Shown here piece after piece: positions 1 to 7,362 of a stretch of 13,435 bases of DNA; within the stretch, counting starts at the first letter, position 1; each line of letters opens with the position of its first letter. Under the pieces are notes generated by a model. It saw nothing but the letters and a program-made list of their open reading frames with translations. It was not told where the DNA came from and ran no database searches. The translations under genes were made by a program, and so were the position numbers. The stretch comes from Bacillota bacterium. GTDB lineage: Bacteria > Bacillota > Clostridia > Christensenellales > Aristaeellaceae. The DNA is taken from NCBI GenBank assembly GCA_023459675.1, contig JAEWTC010000095.1:1-13435 (forward strand). The letters are read 5' to 3'.

Positions 1-863
1 GGCTGTTTTATCTGGCGGGCGGCGAGGTAAACGGGCGGCGCATCGTGTCAGAACAATGGATGCGGGAGGCCGTCGATAAGCATATCGAAACCGCGCTAAA
101 CCCGGGGGTGGACGACGCAAGCTGCGGCTACGGCTGGCAGCTGTGGATGTGCAAACAGCCCGGCATGGTACGCTTTGACGGCGGGCAAGGGCAGTTCTGC
201 ATTCTGGATCTGAAGCGCGATACGGCGATTGCCATCCACGAAGGCGGCTGGCATCCCGGCGGCGTGCAGCGCGTGCTGGACCTCACCGAAGCGCTGATGG
301 CCTCCGCGCAGGACGCGCCGTATCCCGAGGACCCCGCCGCCTACGCAGAGCTGAAAGCCTACCTAAACGGCCGTGCCGCCGCACCTGCGCCAGCGCTTCC
401 CGTGCCGCAGGGCGCGCAGAAATTTGCGGGCAGCTACGCGGTTACCGCGGGCGTGTTCAACCCGTGGATTGAGGTCGCCCCCGTGGACAGCGATTTTTAC
501 CACCTGTTCTACGAGCCCTCCATCCGCCCGGAAATCGCCGTGTTCGACCTTTCCCTGACGCAGGAAGAGGTGGTGCTGACGCTCAACCGCTTCGCCGTCC
601 TCCGCGCCCGGCTGGACGGGCGTTGGCAGCACGGGAAAACCGAAACCGTACTGCCGCCGCTCAGGGATTACGCCGCCACCGCGCGCTTTGTAGACGATTC
701 TACGCTTTGCGTTTCCATCCGCTGGCTCAACGGCTGGTGCAAACCGGAGCTCACCTTCCGCCTGCGCGGCGAATGTGATCTGGACATCCTCTGTGAGAAA
801 AACATGCTGCACGAGGGCCGCGCGCCCTTCGCACGCACCGCGCAGGCGCGCAAAACCCGCTGA
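1..863 (+). CDS. Serine hydrolase, beta-lactamase family (3' end only)
   Basis: The open frame enters from the left edge (codons in phase from base 3) and ends at TGA 861-863, so the true start and the catalytic Ser-x-x-Lys motif lie outside the window. The first visible residues read LFYLAGGEVNGRRIVSEQWM, the usual 'gG..nGkriLSeewv' segment of class C beta-lactamase-like hydrolases. It is followed by GYGWQLWM and later GGQGQFCILDL, which matches the conserved G-G-x-G-Q region near the end of the catalytic fold where the KTG-like box would sit. About 150 further residues form a separate, beta-rich C-terminal domain with many Trp/Phe/Cys residues, as in related Clostridia proteins. Such enzymes cleave esters or peptides; the substrate cannot be told. 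An internal GTG at base 45 is not the real start. Family assignment is good, specific function unknown. Confidence 0.82.
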   Translation, partial: LFYLAGGEVNGRRIVSEQWMREAVDKHIETALNPGVDDASCGYGWQLWMCKQPGMVRFDGGQGQFCILDLKRDTAIAIHEGGWHPGGVQRVLDLTEALMASAQDAPYPEDPAAYAELKAYLNGRAAAPAPALPVPQGAQKFAGSYAVTAGVFNPWIEVAPVDSDFYHLFYEPSIRPEIAVFDLSLTQEEVVLTLNRFAVLRARLDGRWQHGKTETVLPPLRDYAATARFVDDSTLCVSIRWLNGWCKPELTFRLRGECDLDILCEKNMLHEGRAPFARTAQARKTR

Positions 864-961
864 CGTTCTTTATATTTCCGCGGTATCCCTACCGTTCCCG
901 CTGGCTGGATCCGGCGGGCGGCGCAGATATTACGGAACGCATTCCCCACTTTCAACGCCAA

Positions 962-1016
962 CCGCCGCGCCGTATGCCGCCGCAAACCATTGCGGCTGCG
1001 GGCGCGGCGGTTTTCT
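962..1016 (+). terminator. Probable intrinsic terminator after the serine hydrolase
   Basis: CCGCCGCGCC (962-971) pairs perfectly with GGCGCGGCGG (1001-1010). Inside this stem, GCCGCAA (979-985) pairs with TTGCGGC (990-996) around an ACCA loop. TTTTCT follows at 1011-1016. It starts about 100 bases past the hydrolase stop codon. The T-run is short, so termination may be partial. Confidence 0.6.
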
Positions 1017-1067
1017 ATGCGGTCAAACGGTGGCGGGCGTTTCCACCCGGCGCGGCGTTACCGGCGC

Positions 1068-1120
1068 GCTTCCTGCGCGGCAGGTGTTGGCGGCATGCTT
1101 CCTGCGCGGCACTGGCGGCA
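1068..1120. repeat. Two-copy direct repeat, period about 29 bases
   Basis: GCTTCCTGCGCGGCA occurs at 1068-1082 and again at 1097-1111. Each copy is followed after a short variable stretch by TGGCGGCA (1088-1095 and 1113-1120). The copies lie in non-coding DNA. The spacing from repeat to TGGCGGCA differs by four bases between copies, which suggests an old duplication. Confidence 0.6.
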
Positions 1121-1334
1121 AAGCGTGAGAGCAAGATTGTTTTGCTATACTTACCGGGCACCGTTCTTGTGCCGTGCCGCCCGGCTGCTGCGCTTCCCGC
1201 CGCGTTTCCTGCCGCCCCGGATACCGTGCGTTCACCGGCGGCCTTGTATGTTTACCACACTTTTTTGAACATATTCACCATTTCGTTGCCTTGTGGCGGC
1301 GGGGCGGACACGATACCATAGGAATACAGAATGG

Positions 1335-1391
1335 GTTGGGAATGGAATGCGATTGGTGGCGCCGCAAGGCACGGATCATCCAATTCCCAAC
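1335..1391. promoter_or_regulatory. Inverted repeat upstream of the transporter operon
   Basis: GTTGGGAAT (1335-1343) and ATTCCCAAC (1383-1391) are perfect 9-bp inverted arms with 39 bases between them. GG (1344-1345) and CC (1380-1381) extend the stem if A1382 bulges. The right arm ends 44 bases before the ATG of the solute-binding protein gene. It could be a leader-RNA stem or a regulator site. No protein can be assigned from sequence alone. Confidence 0.4.
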
Positions 1392-1435
1392 AGGACATCA
1401 CACCGGGAACCGGATAATGAAATGGAGGGTATTCT

Positions 1436-2716
1436 ATGAAAAAGACGCTCGCAATCCTCTTGGCTGCCACGCTGATGCTCGCGGCCTGCGCTTCCGCCGT
1501 TGCGGAAGGAACCTCGCTGCGCGTGGCATGGTGGGGCGGCCAGGAACGCCACAACAAGACCATCGAAGCGCTGGATATCTATGCGGCGGAAAAAGGCGTG
1601 GAAATGGCCTATGAGTACACCAGCTGGGGCAGCTACTTTGAAAACCTGGCCACGCAGGCGGTTGGCAGCAACCTGCCCGACGTCATCCAGATGTCCACGA
1701 CCGACATCATCAACTACTCCGTCAACGGTCAGGTGATCAACCTGCAGCCGTTCATCGATTCGGGCATCATCGACGTTTCCAACGTGGAAGCGGGCGCGCT
1801 GTCCGGCGGCATGGTCAATGGGCAGCTGGCGGGCTTCACCACGGGCGTGAACTCCGTCACCGTTGCGTACAACCGCGCGATCTTCGATCAGGCCGGCGTC
1901 GCCTATCCGTCCGACGAGTGGACGTGGAGCGAATTCATTGCGACGGCCAAGCAGATTTACGAAGCGACCGGCATCCCCACGGATATCCCCTTCTTGGCGG
2001 AAGCCCGCTGGGTTGTGGAAACCATGGTGCGCAGCTACGGCTATAACTTCTTCTCCGAGGATGGCAAATCGCTGCCGTGGGCCGGCGATCAGCAGTTGAT
2101 CCAGGCTATCACCGCCGCGATTCAGGATGTCGCCGACGGCGTGAAGGCCGGATACTTTGTGGATCCCGAAGTGCAGATTGCCTGGGCGACCACCGAAGAA
2201 ACCTTCATCGTGCAGGGCAAATCCGCGATGAGCTTCATGCTGAGCAACTATTATCCCGTGTACAGCGCCGCGCTGGGCACCGACCTTGGCATGGCGATGC
2301 TGCCCAAGATGGACGGCGGCTCGCAGACCGGCATGTATCTGAACTCCAACATGTACTGGTGCATCTCGGCCAACAGCCAGAACCCCGAAGCCGCTGCCGC
2401 CGTGCTCAACTACCTCATCAATGACGAGCGCGCGGCCATGATCATCGGAACCGACCGCGGCATCTCCCTGTCCAGCGCCGTGCGCGACCTTCTGCAAACC
2501 TCGCCGGACACGAACATCTTTACGACCAACGTCCTCAACTACATCAGCAGGGTTTCCGCGGTTGTCGCGGGCGTGAACCCGGCCGACCCGGCGAAATCCG
2601 CCGAGGCGATCAGCGTGCTGAAGAACAACTACACCGCCGTGATGTACGGCGAAATGAGCGCGGAAGACTGCGTACTGGATTTCATCGACCAGGCTGCCGC
2701 CATTCTGCCGCTGTAA
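1436..2716 (+). CDS. Carbohydrate ABC transporter, substrate-binding lipoprotein
   Basis: A 426-residue extracellular solute-binding protein of family 1 (UgpB/MalE-like), which captures a sugar outside the membrane and delivers it to the two permeases encoded next. The N-terminus MKKTLAILLAATLMLAAC is a lipoprotein signal peptide with lipobox L-A-A-C, so Cys18 is the likely lipidated residue and the protein is membrane-anchored. After the signal come SLRVAWWGG (first beta strand) and a segment VTVAYNRAIFDQAGVAYP leading into DEWTWSEF, the classic family signature around residues 140-170. A TGMYLNSNMYWCIS region and a C-terminal helix bundle follow. Length is normal. The start is ATG 1436, preceded by GGAGGG at 1424-1429 with six bases between. 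It is first in a three-gene transporter operon. The ligand cannot be read from sequence; neighbours suggest an oligosaccharide, perhaps a galactoside. Confidence 0.95.
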   Translation: MKKTLAILLAATLMLAACASAVAEGTSLRVAWWGGQERHNKTIEALDIYAAEKGVEMAYEYTSWGSYFENLATQAVGSNLPDVIQMSTTDIINYSVNGQVINLQPFIDSGIIDVSNVEAGALSGGMVNGQLAGFTTGVNSVTVAYNRAIFDQAGVAYPSDEWTWSEFIATAKQIYEATGIPTDIPFLAEARWVVETMVRSYGYNFFSEDGKSLPWAGDQQLIQAITAAIQDVADGVKAGYFVDPEVQIAWATTEETFIVQGKSAMSFMLSNYYPVYSAALGTDLGMAMLPKMDGGSQTGMYLNSNMYWCISANSQNPEAAAAVLNYLINDERAAMIIGTDRGISLSSAVRDLLQTSPDTNIFTTNVLNYISRVSAVVAGVNPADPAKSAEAISVLKNNYTAVMYGEMSAEDCVLDFIDQAAAILPL

Positions 2717-2727
2717 GCGTTTCACAC

Positions 2728-2778
2728 AGTGCGGGAGGCGGAGGCCGCGCATAGCGCCTCCGCTTCCCGCCGCACACT
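2728..2778 (+). promoter_or_regulatory. Intercistronic hairpin between binding-protein and permease genes
   Basis: GTGCGG (2729-2734) pairs with CCGCAC (2770-2775), and GCGGAGGC (2738-2745) pairs with GCCTCCGC (2756-2763), giving a strong GC-rich stem of roughly 17 pairs with a small bulge. No T-run follows (it reads ACTATTTGAC), so it is not a full terminator. Stems here commonly protect the 3' end of the binding-protein message and lower permease expression; that role is inferred from position. Confidence 0.65.
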
Positions 2779-2805
2779 ATTTGACATGGGGAGGAAAACC
2801 CTGCT

Positions 2806-3729
2806 ATGAGAAGCCGTTCAGGCCCGGCCAATACGCTTGCCGCGCGTCAGCGCCTGCAAAACGGGGTTGGGTATCTTTTCATCGGACCCTGGCTGATCGG
2901 CTTTCTTGCGTTTACGGCAATCCCGTTTGTCGCGTCGTTCGGCCTTTCGTTCACGGATTACAACATGCTGTCCGCGCCCGTGTTCGTGGGGATTGCCAAC
3001 TACGTGCGGATGTTTACCAAGGACCGGCTCTTCATCACGGCGCTCACGGTGACGTTCAAGTTTGTGCTGATCGCCATCCCCCTGCGGCTGGTGTTTGCCC
3101 TGGTTGTGGCGATGATCCTGAAGCGCGATTCCAAGGCGGTGCCGTTTTACCGGGTCATCTACTACCTACCTTCCATCCTGGGCGGCAGCGTAGCCGTATC
3201 GGTGATGTGGCGGTACGTGTTCTCCAAAACCGGCGTGCTCAACACGGCGCTGCAGGCGCTGGGCGTTATGAGCGACGTCAGCTGGATTTCCAACAAGGAT
3301 ACGGCCCTGTGGAGCCTGATTTTACTGTTCATCTGGCAGTTCGGCTCCCCGATGCTCATATTCCTGTCCGGCTTAAAGCAGATTCCCCAAAGCTATTACG
3401 AGGCCGCGGAGTGCGACGGCGCGGGCCCGATCCGCAGGTTTATCTCCGTTACGCTGCCGCTGCTGAGCCCCATTATTTTCTTTAACCTGATCATGCAGAT
3501 GATCGGCGGGTTTATGGTGTTCTCGCAGGCGATGATCATTACCGACGGCGGACCGATGAACAAAACCCTCGTCTACGCGCTGTACCTATACCGGCAGAGC
3601 TTTGCGTACTACAAAATGGGCTACGGCTGCGCGATGGCATGGGTGCTTCTGCTGATCATCGGCGCGTTTACGCTGTTGGTGTTCAAGTCTTCCTCCGCCT
3701 GGGTGTTCTATGAAAACAAGATTAAGTAA
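2806..3729 (+). CDS. Carbohydrate ABC transporter permease 1 (MalF/UgpA type)
   Basis: A 307-residue inner-membrane permease that forms half of the sugar channel. Six hydrophobic segments are visible, beginning with GYLFIGPWLIGFLAFTAIPF (about residues 22-43). The cytoplasmic EAA loop, which docks on the ATPase, reads YYEAAECDGAGPIRRF with E199-A200-A201 and G205, followed by ISVTLPLLSP; this is the normal form. Start ATG 2806 is preceded by GGGGAGGA at 2789-2795. It is separated from the binding-protein gene by the hairpin above and followed 31 bases later by its partner permease. No ATPase gene occurs in the cluster. In Bacillota, such transporters often share one MsmX/MsiK-type ATPase, and I infer the same here. 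Confidence 0.94.
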   Translation: MRSRSGPANTLAARQRLQNGVGYLFIGPWLIGFLAFTAIPFVASFGLSFTDYNMLSAPVFVGIANYVRMFTKDRLFITALTVTFKFVLIAIPLRLVFALVVAMILKRDSKAVPFYRVIYYLPSILGGSVAVSVMWRYVFSKTGVLNTALQALGVMSDVSWISNKDTALWSLILLFIWQFGSPMLIFLSGLKQIPQSYYEAAECDGAGPIRRFISVTLPLLSPIIFFNLIMQMIGGFMVFSQAMIITDGGPMNKTLVYALYLYRQSFAYYKMGYGCAMAWVLLLIIGAFTLLVFKSSSAWVFYENKIK

Positions 3730-3745
3730 CGCCGCAGGGCTGAAC

Positions 3746-3753
3746 GGAGGGGG
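3746..3753 (+). promoter_or_regulatory. Ribosome binding site that fixes the permease 2 start
   Basis: GGAGGGGG lies seven bases before ATG 3761. The frame is also open from ATG 3710, but that codon lies inside the end of permease 1 and would add MKTRLSNAAGLNGGGST, which does not look like a permease N-terminus. Start 3761 is therefore preferred. Confidence 0.8.
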
Positions 3754-3760
3754 AAGTACC

Positions 3761-4603
3761 ATGGCGTTACGGCGCAGAGGCGGCACGGTTGTATTTCATC
3801 TTTTCGTGTGCGGGCTCGGGCTTGTGATGATCTATCCGCTGGTCTGGATGGCGTTCAGCTCTTTCAAGGAAAGCAGCCTGGTGCTGTCCACGGTGGACAG
3901 GCTTTTCCCGGCCCAGTGGCGGGCGGACAACTATATCACCGGCTGGAGCGGGTTCGGCGGCGTTACGTTTGCCACCTTCTTTAAGAACTCGTTCATCGTC
4001 ACCTTCATTTCCGTGGCCGGCAACGTTGTGGCGTCGGCTATGGCGGCGTACGGGTTTTCCAGAATTCCCTTCCGCGGCCGCAACCTGTGGTTTATCTGCA
4101 TGATGATCACCCTGATGGTGCCGGGCCAGGTGCTGGTGGTGCCGCAGTACATCATTTTCAACGAACTGGGCTGGATCAACAGCTTCCTTCCGCTCACGGT
4201 GCCCGAATGGGGCGGCAGGGCGTTCTTCATCTTCCTGATCATGCAGTTCATCGCAGGCATTCCCAAGGAGCTGGACGAGGCTTCGCTGATTGACGGCTGC
4301 GGCAGCATCCGGCTGTTTGCCCACATCATTCTGCCGCTGATCAAGCCCGCGCTGGCAACCGCGGCAATCTTCGCCTTCTACTGGAAATGGGACGATTTTA
4401 TGGGCTCGCTGCTTTACCTGAACGCGCCGAAGAATTATACGGTCTCCATCGCGTTGAAGCTTTTCAGCGACCCGACGGCCGTTTCGGATTACGGCGCGAT
4501 GTTCGCCATGTGCGTATTGTCGCTTCTGCCGGTCATCGTGCTGTTCCTGTTTACCCAGCGCTATATCGTGGACGGGATTGCAATGTCCGGGCTGAAAGCG
4601 TAA
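3761..4603 (+). CDS. Carbohydrate ABC transporter permease 2 (MalG/UgpE type)
   Basis: A 280-residue permease that pairs with the preceding one to form the channel. From the chosen start (MALRRRGGTVVFHLF) there is a first membrane segment at roughly residues 8-29, the conserved 'YPLVWMAFSSFK' stretch, and several more hydrophobic helices. The EAA loop reads ELDEASLIDGCGSIRLF with E173-A174-S175 and G179, then AHIILPLIKPALAT; E-A-S instead of E-A-A is common in MalG-type proteins. The C-terminus FTQRYIVDGIAMSGLKA is typical of the subfamily and supports a complete gene. It is the last transporter gene; a hairpin-rich gap separates it from the kinase gene. Confidence 0.94.
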   Translation: MALRRRGGTVVFHLFVCGLGLVMIYPLVWMAFSSFKESSLVLSTVDRLFPAQWRADNYITGWSGFGGVTFATFFKNSFIVTFISVAGNVVASAMAAYGFSRIPFRGRNLWFICMMITLMVPGQVLVVPQYIIFNELGWINSFLPLTVPEWGGRAFFIFLIMQFIAGIPKELDEASLIDGCGSIRLFAHIILPLIKPALATAAIFAFYWKWDDFMGSLLYLNAPKNYTVSIALKLFSDPTAVSDYGAMFAMCVLSLLPVIVLFLFTQRYIVDGIAMSGLKA

Positions 4604-4609
4604 ACTATT

Positions 4610-4710
4610 GGCTTGCGCAGCGCGCTGCCTGACTCCGCCGTAGAACCGCGTATCTCAATTACGGCGGCTTTCCGGCGGAGTTTTCCGTTTCAGCCGCCGC
4701 TGCGCAAGGC
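4610..4710 (+). terminator. Structured gap with terminator and competing hairpins
   Basis: ACTCCGCCG (4632-4640) pairs with CGGCGGAGT (4673-4681), and an inner CCGCGTA (4646-4652) pairs with TACGGCGG (4660-4667, one bulge). TTTTCCGTTT follows from 4681, so this can act as an intrinsic terminator of the transporter operon. Alternative pairings exist: CCGCCGTA (4635-4642) with TACGGCGG (4660-4667), and CGGCGGCT (4662-4669) with AGCCGCCG (4692-4699). An outer stem, 4610-4622 with 4698-4710, has 12 of 13 pairs and encloses the whole. No good promoter is seen between here and the kinase gene, so read-through may set kinase expression. Confidence 0.6.
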
Positions 4711-4772
4711 GTATCGGCCGTCCCGCGCAGCGAAAACCCTGGGCCGGGCGGGGGAGGAACGGGGGTTTTTGC

Positions 4773-6566
4773 ATGAAGAACAGGCGTTTTACCCTGGTGC
4801 AGCAGGTGCTTTTCATCCTGCTCGTCGGGTTTGCCATCGTGTTTGCCGCCGGGGTATCGGTCATGCGCGGGTTTCAGCAGTCCAACCTCCAGTTTATTTA
4901 CGGGCAAACGCAGGAGCTTGTCCGTTCCTGCGTCAACGACGCGGAGGATCAGTTCGCAAAGATCGGCGTAACGCTGTATAACCTGATCGTCTCGGGCGCG
5001 GTGCAGAAGGCGGGCAGCGAGTATCTGTCGCTGCAGGACCAGCAAAACAGCCTGTCCGCGCAGGCGGCCTGCCTGGATACGATCACCTCGGAAATCCAGA
5101 AAAGCATTATTCAGAACGATTGGATCACCTGCGCGAATTATCTGGACGCCGACGGCAACGTGCGCGCGGTGGCTTCCACGGGCTATTATAAGCTGAACGT
5201 CGAAGCGGCCCGCACGGTGGAGCGGCTGGCGACCGAGGCTCTTGGGAAAACCGTTCTCGTCGATGCGAGCGTTATGTTCCAAAGGCCCGGCACACTGCTG
5301 TTTGCCAAGGAACTGCGGGAGAAACAGGGGCTGTCGCTGCGGCATATCGGCGTAATCGTGCTGGTGGTCGATATGGAAAAGGCGGGCAAGATGCTCGCCG
5401 ACGCGTATAATGGCGCGTATCTGCTGCAAAACGAGGCGTACGGGCTTTCCTACCCGCTCAACGACGCCGCGGGCATCGCGCGCATGGAGGCGGAGGCTTC
5501 GGATGCGAACGTCCGGGGAAAAGGGTACGCGCTGCTGGAAAAAGACGGCAGCTATTACTTCGTTACGGAGTTTGCGGACGCGCGGCATCTGTTTTCCTAC
5601 CGCGTGCTGCTTCCCTACGTCGCTCTCTTTTCCAAAGTGGAAGGGCTGTTTACAAGGTTCGTCGGCATTTTCATCGTTTGCTGCGCGGCGGCGCTTGCCC
5701 TGAGCATTGTGCTGATGCGCCGCGTGACGCTGGATATCCGCAGGCTGCGCGCCCATATCGGCAACGTTTCGAGCTTTGCGGACATCCCCATCAGCGGGGA
5801 CCTTCCCATGCACAACCGGGATTCCTATGAACTGTACCAAACCTTCAACGCGATGGCGGAATACATCAACACGCTGATCCGCGAGAACTATCAAAAGCAG
5901 ATTTTGGTCAAGGAAACGCAGCTTTCCACCCTGCAGGCGCAGATCAACCCGCACTTCTTGTACAACACCCTCAACTCCATCTACTGGATGGCCAAGAAAG
6001 CCAACGACTCCCATTTGAGCGGCATGATCGACAGCCTGAGCCGCCTGCTGCGGGAAGCGACCAACGTAAACGAAACACTCATCAACATCGACAAGGAACT
6101 GGACATCGTTTGCCATTACGCAAGAATTCAGCAGCAGCGCTTCGGCGAGCGCCTGAACCTGACGTACGATATTTCGGAGGAATGCGGCGGGCTGGCCATT
6201 CCCAAATTCACGCTGCAGCCCATGCTGGAAAACGCGATCCATTACGGGCTGGAGCAGATGCTGGAGCCCTGCGATATGCGCATCAGCATCGTTACCCAGG
6301 GGGATGCCTGCATCTGCCAGGTGCGCAATAAAGGCCCGGCTCCGACGGAGAACTTGATGGAGAAGCTCAGGCGCGGCGAGATCGCCCTCAAGGGAAACGG
6401 CGTCGGGCTTCTCAATATCGACAAGCGAATCAAGACCGTATTCGGGGAAGCCTACGGGATCACGGTGTTCCGGGATCCGGAAACCGAGGAGACAGTGGTG
6501 CAGGCGGTTTTCCGCAAAAAACCGCTGTCGGAATGGGAGGCGCGGGAGCATGCGGGAAACGTATAA
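4773..6566 (+). CDS. Sensor histidine kinase, YesM family
   Basis: A 597-residue membrane kinase that likely senses an extracellular carbohydrate and phosphorylates the regulator encoded next. Membrane segment 1 is at about residues 10-32 (VLFILLVGFAIVFAAGVSVM). A long extracellular sensor region (about 33-290) follows, then membrane segment 2 at about 296-315 (FVGIFIVCCAAALALSIVLM). A linker that is at best a degenerate HAMP domain leads to the His-kinase core of the LytS/YesM type: QINPHFLYNTLNSIYW with phospho-acceptor His394, the N-box QPMLENAIHYG with Asn487, and the nucleotide-binding GNGVGLLNIDKRI starting at Gly541. All key residues are present. ATG 4773 has GGAGG at 4753-4757, rather far away (15 bases), plus GGGGG nearer at 4761-4765. 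The end overlaps the regulator gene by 17 bases, which suggests translational coupling. Confidence 0.95.
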   Translation: MKNRRFTLVQQVLFILLVGFAIVFAAGVSVMRGFQQSNLQFIYGQTQELVRSCVNDAEDQFAKIGVTLYNLIVSGAVQKAGSEYLSLQDQQNSLSAQAACLDTITSEIQKSIIQNDWITCANYLDADGNVRAVASTGYYKLNVEAARTVERLATEALGKTVLVDASVMFQRPGTLLFAKELREKQGLSLRHIGVIVLVVDMEKAGKMLADAYNGAYLLQNEAYGLSYPLNDAAGIARMEAEASDANVRGKGYALLEKDGSYYFVTEFADARHLFSYRVLLPYVALFSKVEGLFTRFVGIFIVCCAAALALSIVLMRRVTLDIRRLRAHIGNVSSFADIPISGDLPMHNRDSYELYQTFNAMAEYINTLIRENYQKQILVKETQLSTLQAQINPHFLYNTLNSIYWMAKKANDSHLSGMIDSLSRLLREATNVNETLINIDKELDIVCHYARIQQQRFGERLNLTYDISEECGGLAIPKFTLQPMLENAIHYGLEQMLEPCDMRISIVTQGDACICQVRNKGPAPTENLMEKLRRGEIALKGNGVGLLNIDKRIKTVFGEAYGITVFRDPETEETVVQAVFRKKPLSEWEAREHAGNV

Positions 6567-7362
6567 GGTGATGGTTGTGGACGATGAACCCATCGTACGC
6601 GAAGCCATTGCCACGCAGGTGCCGTGGGAGCGGCATCATATCGAAATCGTGAAGGCCGCCGCCCACGCCATCGAGGCGATGGAGTATCTGGAGCATCACG
6701 AGGTGCACTTGATTTTGGCGGATATTCAGATGCCCGTAATCAACGGGCTGGAGATGATCCGCCGCACTCGCGAGCAGAACGCGGCGTTGGATTTCATCGT
6801 CATCAGCGGGTACGCGGATTTTTCCTACGTGCAACAAAGCCTCAGGCTTGGCGCCGCGGATTATCTCCTCAAACCGTTTGACGAAACGGCGCTTCTCAAC
6901 ACCGTTCTTGCCGCGCGGGACGCCTGGGAGCAGCGCAGGCTCCTCGCCGGGCTGATGGACGGCGGCATGGCCGCGGCGCAGGCTGCCGCCGGCGAGCGCA
7001 CGGCGTATTCCTCCACGGTATCCCAGGTGCTCGCCATCATTGAAGAGGAGCTCTCCAACAACGAGCTGACCCTCAAATGGATTTCCACGGAAAAGCTGTT
7101 TTTGAACGAGAACTATCTGTGTAAGAAATTTCAGGACGAGGTCAAGCAGCGCTTTTCCACCTATCTGTTCGAGCACAGAATGCTGCTGGCCATGCGCCTC
7201 ATCGCCAAGGACCCGGACGCGCAGATACAGGCCGTGGCGCGGGAATCCGGTTTTGGGGACAATGCTCAGTATTTCAGCAGCTGTTTTAAGAAGCATACGG
7301 GATACACGCCCACGGAGTACCGCAGGCATATCCACAGCGAACGGGGGAGAACGCCGGTATGA
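6550..7362 (+). CDS. Response regulator with AraC-type DNA-binding domain, YesN family
   Basis: A 270-residue transcription factor that receives phosphate from the upstream kinase. The receiver domain (about 1-120) has the acidic pair D11-D12, phospho-acceptor D58 in LILADIQMP, S86 in VISGYADF and K108 in YLLKPF, all in standard places. A linker follows, then an AraC-type double helix-turn-helix at about residues 165-265, ending in the signature region ESGFGDNAQYFSSCFKKHTG and YTPTEYRR. At 270 residues it is shorter than many YesN proteins, which often have a long central region. The start at ATG 6550 lies within the kinase gene with GGGAGG at 6535-6540. The end overlaps the next gene by four bases (ATGA). 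Likely targets are the transporter operon and perhaps its own operon. Confidence 0.94.
   Translation: MRETYKVMVVDDEPIVREAIATQVPWERHHIEIVKAAAHAIEAMEYLEHHEVHLILADIQMPVINGLEMIRRTREQNAALDFIVISGYADFSYVQQSLRLGAADYLLKPFDETALLNTVLAARDAWEQRRLLAGLMDGGMAAAQAAAGERTAYSSTVSQVLAIIEEELSNNELTLKWISTEKLFLNENYLCKKFQDEVKQRFSTYLFEHRMLLAMRLIAKDPDAQIQAVARESGFGDNAQYFSSCFKKHTGYTPTEYRRHIHSERGRTPV

Larger units (their letters stand above)
864..1435. other. 572-base gap before the ABC transporter genes
   Basis: I see no convincing gene here. Short open frames exist on both strands, but they lack ribosome binding sites and recognisable protein character. The left part is very GC-rich. It holds a terminator-like hairpin (962-1016) and two direct copies of GCTTCCTGCGCGGCA. 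Composition becomes more AT-rich from about 1240 to 1290 (a run of six T, then TGAACATATTCA), and the transporter promoter may lie from there to about 1330. TTGTGG (1291-1296) and TACCAT (1314-1319) sit 17 bases apart, but both match the consensus poorly, so no promoter is called. A 9-bp inverted repeat (1335-1391) lies just before the ribosome binding site. Confidence 0.6.

Noticed and set aside
1123..1151. Promoter candidate around TATACT (1146-1151)
   Set aside because: The -10 looks good, but no -35 similar to TTGACA is found at 16-19 bases spacing, and it lies 285 bases from the next gene.
775..1321. Short overlapping plus-strand open frames around the end of the serine hydrolase gene and in the following gap
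   Set aside because: No ribosome binding site, Arg/Ala/Pro/Cys-rich translations, and they run through a terminator-like hairpin.
1376..2752. Long minus-strand open frame (about 458 codons) opposite the binding-protein gene
   Set aside because: Its translation is His/Arg/Gly/Val-rich with no recognisable domain. GC-rich codon use on the plus strand keeps the antisense frame open, and the plus-strand product has clear family motifs.
4659..6614. Minus-strand open frame of about 651 codons opposite the kinase gene
   Set aside because: Low-complexity, His/Arg/Gln-rich translation mirroring the real kinase gene; no domain motifs. The plus strand has all kinase motifs.
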